52,535 nucleotides of DNA from positions 1 through 52,535 of the forward strand of contig JAEWUO010000011.1 of assembly GCA_023459335.1 (NCBI GenBank), read 5' to 3'. Both the position numbers and the translations under genes were made by a program. Shown piece after piece: positions 48,573-52,535 of the stretch (position 1 is the first letter of the stretch; the number at the start of each line of letters is the position of its first letter). The notes beneath the pieces are model-generated. The model made no database searches. It saw nothing but the letters and a program-made list of their open reading frames with translations, and was not told the DNA's origin. Source of the DNA: Bacillota bacterium. Its GTDB lineage: Bacteria > Bacillota > Clostridia > Christensenellales > CAG-138.

Positions 48573-50240
48573 ATGTATAATTTGCTGATTGGAGGCGCCG
48601 CCGGGCAGGGGATCGAAACGACGGCGGCGATTCTGGAAAAGTTTTTAAAACGATCCGGCTATTATGTGCTGACGATACGGGACTTCATGTCCCGCGTGCG
48701 CGGCGGTCATAATTTTTCGCTCATCCGCTTCGGGACGGAACCGGTTACCTCGCACAGCAACGTTCTCGACGGCATCGTCGCCATGGACGATGAGACGATC
48801 CTGGAGCACCGGGACCAGCTGCGCGAAGGCGGGTTTATCCTCGGCGATCGGAAGCTCGCCGAGGAGGATGCGCGCCTGATCCGATACGATATGGAGGGCA
48901 TGGCAAAGACGCTCGGCAATCCGCGCGTCACGGGCGTCATCGCGGTTGGCATCCTGCTCGGGATGTTCGGCGAAACGCGCGACGGCGCGGAAGACGTTCT
49001 GCGCGGCTTTGTCAAAGAGCAGTATCTTGAGGTCAACGTTCGGGCGCTGGAGGAGGGGTACAGAATTGCCGAAACACGCTATCCGCACCTGAACGGCGCC
49101 TACGGCGGCTGGATGCAGATTTCCGGCAGCCACGCCGTCGCGCTTGGCGCCGTTGCCGCGGGGCTGCGGTTTTATACCGCCTACCCGATGTCGCCCTCCA
49201 CGTCGATCATGGAGAAAATCGCGTCGCTTGGCGACGACGCGGGAATCGTGGTTGAGCAGGCGGAGGATGAAATCGCCGCGATCAACATGGCCATCGGCGC
49301 GTCCTACGCGGGCGCTCGCGCGATGACCGGCACGTCCGGCGGCGGGTTTTCCCTGATGGTGGAGGCGCTGGGGCTCTCCGGCATGGCGGAGATTCCGCTG
49401 GTTGTCGTCGACGTGCAGCGCCCCGGGCCTGTCACCGGACTGCCGACGCGCACCGAGCAAAGCGACTTAAAGTTCGTGATCTCCGCTTCACAGGGAGAAT
49501 TCCCGCGGGTGGTGATCGCGCTGAAAAATCAGGAGGACGCGTTTTATCAGACCATGCGCGCGTTCGATCTCGCGGAAAAATACCAGATTCCGGTGATTCT
49601 GCTGAGCGATCAGTATATCGGCGATGGAACCGCGACGGTAAAACCGTTCGATCCGGATCGGATTTTAGTGGCGAACCCTGCGGCGGATTACGATGGGGAA
49701 GGCGAATACCTGCGATACCGCTATACCGAGGACGGCGTCAGCCCGCGGCTGATCCCCGGAAAAACGAAGCATTTGGTTGCGATCGACAGTGACGAGCACG
49801 ACGAGCGCGGCTGGATCACGGAGTCCGCCGAGGTGCGCGCCAATATGGCGGACAAGCGTATGAAGAAACTCGAAGGCATCCGGCGCGAACTGCAGGAACC
49901 GGAATTCATCGGCCCCGAAACATTCGACACGCTCCTTGTGGGCTGGGGTTCGACATGGGGCCCGGTCGCGGAAGCCGTCGGCCTTTTAAACGCGGAAGGG
50001 CGCGGAAAATACGCCGCGCTGGTGTTCGGGGACGTTTACCCGCTGCCGACCCGGCTCCTCGCGCAGCAGACGGCCAGGGCGAAGCGCCTGATCAACATTG
50101 AACAGAACGCGACAGGCCAGCTCGCCGGGCTGATTCGCGAGGCAACGGGAATCGCCTGTACGGGCAGCATATTAAAATACGACGGCAGGCAGATCTCCGC
50201 GGAAGAAATCGCGGAGCGGATTCGAAAGGAGGGATTCTGA
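48573..50240 (+). CDS. korA: 2-oxoacid:acceptor oxidoreductase, fused gamma-alpha subunit (KorA type)
   Basis: A 555-residue fusion of the gamma domain (about 1-190, LLIGGAAGQGIETTAAIL and FMSRVRGGHNFSLIR) with the alpha domain (about 195-555). The alpha domain shows FYTAYPMSPSTSIMEKIA, EQAEDEIAAINMAIGASYAGARAMTGTSGGGFSL and RPGPVTGLPTRTEQSDL, as in two-subunit 2-oxoglutarate:ferredoxin oxidoreductases. The frame is open from 48321, but the ATG at 48573 has AAGGA upstream and gives the domain's normal N-terminus. Unlike the system at 5095-7719 there is no ferredoxin subunit. The exact 2-oxoacid is inferred. Confidence 0.9.
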   Translation: MYNLLIGGAAGQGIETTAAILEKFLKRSGYYVLTIRDFMSRVRGGHNFSLIRFGTEPVTSHSNVLDGIVAMDDETILEHRDQLREGGFILGDRKLAEEDARLIRYDMEGMAKTLGNPRVTGVIAVGILLGMFGETRDGAEDVLRGFVKEQYLEVNVRALEEGYRIAETRYPHLNGAYGGWMQISGSHAVALGAVAAGLRFYTAYPMSPSTSIMEKIASLGDDAGIVVEQAEDEIAAINMAIGASYAGARAMTGTSGGGFSLMVEALGLSGMAEIPLVVVDVQRPGPVTGLPTRTEQSDLKFVISASQGEFPRVVIALKNQEDAFYQTMRAFDLAEKYQIPVILLSDQYIGDGTATVKPFDPDRILVANPAADYDGEGEYLRYRYTEDGVSPRLIPGKTKHLVAIDSDEHDERGWITESAEVRANMADKRMKKLEGIRRELQEPEFIGPETFDTLLVGWGSTWGPVAEAVGLLNAEGRGKYAALVFGDVYPLPTRLLAQQTARAKRLINIEQNATGQLAGLIREATGIACTGSILKYDGRQISAEEIAERIRKEGF

Positions 50241-51091
50241 TGAGCGCGGAATCGTTTTGCACCTTTGAAACGGCATGGTGCCCCGGCTGCGGGAACTTCG
50301 TGATTTTGGAGTGCCTGAAAGCCGCGCTGGAACAGTTGGGGAAACAGCCGTCCGAGGTGCTCGTCGCGGCCGGAATCGGGCAGGCGGCGAAGACGCCGCA
50401 GTATATCGGCGCCAACGCGTTCTGCGGGCTGCACGGACGGTCTCTTCCCGCGGCGATCGCGGCCAAGATCGCCAACGAATCGCTGACGGTTGTCGTCGAT
50501 ACGGGCGACGGGGATTCCTATGGCGAGGGCGGCAACCATTTTATCCACAACATCCGCCGGAACGTCGACATCACGCACTTCGTGCACGACAACCAGATCT
50601 ACGGCCTCACGAAAGGGCAGGCCTCGCCGACGTCCATGATGGGTCTCGTCACGGGCGTGCAGACGGACGGAAACATCAACGAACCGCTCAATCCGGTGCT
50701 GCTCGCGATTGCCTGCGGCGCGGGATTTGTTGCGCGGGGCTTTACGGGGCACAGGGAGCAGCTTATTTCGCTGATGAAATCGGCGATTTCTTACAGAGGA
50801 TACGCGCTGGTCGACATCCTGCAGCCCTGCGTCAGCTTCAATAAAACGAACACGTTCGGCTGGTACAGGGAGCGCGTCTATGATCTGGACGAATCCTACG
50901 ACAGCGGCGATAAAACAAAGGCGATGGCAAAAGCCATGGAGTTCGGCGAAAAGATACCGCTCGGAATACTGTATCGGGAGGAAAAATGCACGTTCCACCA
51001 GAAAAACGAAGTGCTTCTCTCCGGCGGGGCGCTGATCGACCGCACGACGCCTCCGGAAACGATTCGGCAGGCCATCCGGTCGTATCAATAA
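50240..51091 (+). CDS. korB: 2-oxoacid:acceptor oxidoreductase, beta subunit (KorB type)
   Basis: A 283-residue TPP-binding subunit. AWCPGCGNFVILECLKAAL holds the first two cluster-ligand Cys residues. GIGQAAKTPQYIGANAFCGLHGR follows, with the TPP motif DTGDGDSYGEGGNHFIH and DNQIYGLTKGQASPTS. VDILQPCVSFN carries the distal Cys. Its start codon shares one base with the alpha-gamma stop (TGATG), so the two are translated together. With that subunit it makes acyl-CoA, CO2 and reduced ferredoxin from a 2-oxoacid. No clear terminator follows: a hairpin near 51098-51118 lacks a U tract. Confidence 0.92.
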   Translation: MSAESFCTFETAWCPGCGNFVILECLKAALEQLGKQPSEVLVAAGIGQAAKTPQYIGANAFCGLHGRSLPAAIAAKIANESLTVVVDTGDGDSYGEGGNHFIHNIRRNVDITHFVHDNQIYGLTKGQASPTSMMGLVTGVQTDGNINEPLNPVLLAIACGAGFVARGFTGHREQLISLMKSAISYRGYALVDILQPCVSFNKTNTFGWYRERVYDLDESYDSGDKTKAMAKAMEFGEKIPLGILYREEKCTFHQKNEVLLSGGALIDRTTPPETIRQAIRSYQ

Positions 51092-51214
51092 CGGAATCCG
51101 GTCTCGAAACGAGCCGGACACAGCATTTCATAACCGGAATGAATTGGGAAACGGCATTTGTTTTCTCAGGCTTTTCCGGCATACGGATGCTAAAGGCATA
51201 GAATATTAGGGGAT
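51092..51214. other. Intergenic segment before the decayed IS element
   Basis: This stretch holds a short bulged hairpin (TCCGG-T-CTCG and CGAG-CCGGA, about 51098-51118) without a T tract, and nothing else that I recognise. Confidence 0.3.
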
Positions 51215-51930
51215 TGACCAGCTCCCCGAAAAAGTAGTCCGCTCAGAAAGAGAAGAATAGGAATGGTCAAGAAAAAGTGGACGAGGAAATAAAGAAGAGC
51301 AATTACACGGAGGAGCAGATCGCCTTTGCATTGAAGAAGGCGGAGTTGGGCACGCCGGTATCGGAGGTGTGCCGAAAGCTCGGGATTGCGGAGCGGACGT
51401 TTGCTGCAGAAAAAGCATATACGGCGGGATGCTGCCGAGCGATAGGAAGCGTCTCCGACAGCTGGAAGAAAAAAATGCCAAGCTGAAGAAGCTGGCGGCT
51501 GATCCGATTCTGGACAAGCTGATACTGCAAGATATGCCGATGAAATGCTGAAGCCAGCCCGCGGGCTGCCTCAACGGATCAAGGTCGATAACGGACCTGT
51601 GTTCATCTCCCGGGCACCGGATGCTTGGGCGTACTTCAACAAGGTCAAGCGGGACTACTCCCGCCCCTATACACTAACGGACAATCCGCATATCGAATAA
51701 TACATTGCCATTTTCCGGGACGAATGCCTGAACATGAACCGGTTCATGTCTCTGGAAGACGCCAGAGACTAAGTTGAGCGCTGGCGAAGGGCCTACAACG
51801 AATTCCGTCCGTACAGCGATGCTTTATATCTGAAACCGGCCGAATTCGCCCAGAAATTGGGCTCTGAGGCCGTTTAGGCATCGATTTTTCCTCATTCAAA
51901 GTGAACCACTCTTTGGGGGACACCTGATGA
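51215..51930 (+). mobile_element. Decayed IS3-family element, internally deleted
   Basis: Imperfect terminal inverted repeats can be aligned: TGACCAGCTCCCCGAAAAAG at the left end and, reading inward, TCATCAGGTGTCCCCCAAAG at the right end (outer base 51930). At about 716 bases, the element is roughly half the normal IS3-family size. OrfA is frameshifted, and OrfB retains only its last part with two in-frame stops. It cannot encode a working transposase. Confidence 0.7.
51277..51870 (+). pseudogene. IS3-family orfA/orfB remnants
   Basis: The OrfA start region reads KKSNYTEEQIAFALKKAELG and VSEVCRKLGIAERTF, the IS3 helix-turn-helix, then the frame is lost. A later frame (about 51425-51550) recovers the leucine-zipper segment (LRQLEEKNAKLKKLAADPIL). 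The catalytic part resumes as LPQRIKVDNGPVFIS (the second DDE Asp), then DNPHIE followed by a stop, FRDECLN, and a second stop after MSLEDARD. The terminal VERWRRAYNEFRPYSDALYL and the stop near 51879 close the gene. The first catalytic Asp region is deleted. Confidence 0.75.
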
Positions 51931-52343
51931 GTACTGGTAACCATCATTAAACTTTGCGCTTAAAAAATTCAACAGCACACACCTTATGCTACACCCGAAT
52001 GCGATAAAAAAATGGATTTGACAGTAAAAAAACCAGGGTATAGTATATGATATAGATAGTAAATTTAGTTAATCTCCTTCATTCTTTTCAATGGCAGCAA
52101 CATATGATCCAAGAACCAGTATTATAAGTTGACGAATGATCTTAATTAATTTCAATCTTAAAACAGCTGAAATATTCATTTCTTTGCTTTTCGAACGTGT
52201 ATTGTGACAAGCCATTATAATTCTACATGAATATTTTCTGGAGGTGATTCTATTGGACGAGGTCTCCGCGAAAATATTATATGAGTCTCCTTTTAAAGTA
52301 ACGAACAATCTTTTTGGCACAGATGGAATTCTCGATATTGAAA
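51931..52343. other. AT-rich segment between two IS elements
   Basis: The composition changes sharply to AT-rich here. A plus-strand promoter is plausible: TTGACA at 52018-52023 and TAGTAT at 52041-52046 with a 17-base spacer. A truncated gene starts at 52253. A minus-strand frame at 52069-52320, ending in a short hydrophobic stretch, lacks a good ribosome site, and I do not call it. The segment may be part of an acquired island. Confidence 0.45.
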
Positions 52344-52381
52344 TGATCTGCCCCCGTTTTATGGTCCAGGAGCAATGTTAG
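52253..52381 (+). pseudogene. 5' fragment of an unknown gene, cut by an IS element
   Basis: A TTG start at 52253 has a strong GGAGGTG six bases upstream. About 30 codons (LDEVSAKILYESPF onwards) are native; the frame then enters the terminal repeat of the IS element at 52344 and stops at 52381. I recognise no family in the remaining fragment. The AT-rich codons differ from those of the metabolic operons. Confidence 0.5.
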
Positions 52382-52535
52382 TAAATTCGGAGTCTAGGCA
52401 GCGATTGGAACCACGGTTTGAGGGGCGGGCGGCCGCCCGCCGAGGCTCGAATGCGGCCTGACCTGATTGTAGTAGCGTACCCATCGCTGCGTCAACACTT
52501 GTGCCTCATACATGGTGTCAAATAACTCGCCATTC
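52344..52535 (-). mobile_element. IS3-family insertion sequence, partial (runs off the window)
   Basis: The terminal repeat TGATCTGCCCCCGTTTTATG begins at 52344 and matches the TGA-initial, C-rich ends of IS3-family elements. The element continues past base 52535 with its transposase on the minus strand. Confidence 0.75.
52394..52534 (-). CDS. IS3-family transposase, C-terminal fragment
   Basis: The last 46 codons of an IS3-family integrase: NGELFDTMYEAQVLTQRW, then YYNQVRPHSSLGGRPPAP and a stop at 52394. This is the classic C-terminus following the catalytic Glu. The remainder lies beyond the window. It differs in sequence from the element at base 1, so the two ends carry different IS types. 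Confidence 0.85.
   Translation of the reverse strand, partial: NGELFDTMYEAQVLTQRWVRYYNQVRPHSSLGGRPPAPQTVVPIAA

Noticed and set aside
52069..52320. 83-codon minus-strand frame in the AT-rich segment
   Set aside because: It lacks a ribosome site and overlaps the better-supported TTG-started fragment at 52253.
1..52535. tRNA, rRNA, CRISPR or prophage genes
   Set aside because: I scanned for conserved tRNA arms, regularly spaced repeats and phage structural genes and saw none; a covariance-model scan would settle the tRNA question.

Overview
The window reads as GC-rich chromosomal DNA of an anaerobic Gram-positive bacterium, most likely a member of the Clostridia (Bacillota). The basis is a T-box leader, a SigI/RsgI sigma/anti-sigma pair, a YerC-type TrpR-like gene heading the histidine operon, two ferredoxin-dependent 2-oxoacid oxidoreductases, Na+-pump decarboxylase subunits and HisZ with short-form HisG. 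I cannot name a genus. No rRNA, tRNA, CRISPR array or phage was seen. Both ends lie inside IS3-family elements and carry AT-richer DNA with interrupted genes, so the ends may be assembly breakpoints.

Layout. 1-1550: end of an IS3 element, a gene cut by it, and a DUF5343 gene. 1551-3907: ilvE and a Nit2-like amidohydrolase behind a T-box, both on the minus strand. 4014-5084: a diguanylate cyclase. 5095-7819: a four-subunit 2-oxoacid:ferredoxin oxidoreductase (vor type) whose promoter is flanked by two identical palindromic operators. 7965-10199: murI, then a DUF2000 gene coupled to an AraC regulator. 10309-10803: ridA. 10881-20220: a complete histidine operon (yerC-hisZGDCBHAF-hisIE-hisK) ending in a purO-like IMP cyclohydrolase gene. 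20233-27358: a PAS/GAF/HD-GYP c-di-GMP phosphodiesterase, then a PilZ-containing cellulose-synthase-like glycosyltransferase and a polytopic membrane protein. 27417-35786: an aromatic amino acid operon (aroF-tyrA-aroB-aroA-aroC-pheA-aroEK-aroQ) covering the whole shikimate route plus the Tyr and Phe branches. 35798-43417: transporters, a LEA-like protein, oadGB without its alpha subunit, and an ammonium transporter fused to a PII domain. 43757-46650: rsgI, sigI and a secreted repeat protein. 46864-51091: enolase and a two-subunit 2-oxoacid:ferredoxin oxidoreductase. 51215-52535: a decayed IS3 element and the end of another.

The most striking element is the 27417-27647 leader. It encodes a 34-residue peptide with nine Tyr/Phe residues, and its RNA can form three mutually exclusive pairings (1:2, 2:3, 3:4) ending in an intrinsic terminator before aroF. 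This is the architecture of ribosome-mediated attenuation of the kind known from enterobacterial phe/trp operons, here in an apparently clostridial aro operon. Other control points visible in sequence are the T-box (3575-3872), the twin operators (7744-7819), a terminator-bearing leader before oadGB and a possible SigI-type promoter before the secreted repeat protein.

Many operon junctions are 4-base ATGA overlaps (hisZ/G/D/C, hisA/F, aroB/aroA, vor subunits, araC/DUF2000), implying translational coupling. Several start codons were moved from the longest-ORF position on the basis of ribosome binding sites; these are stated in each entry.
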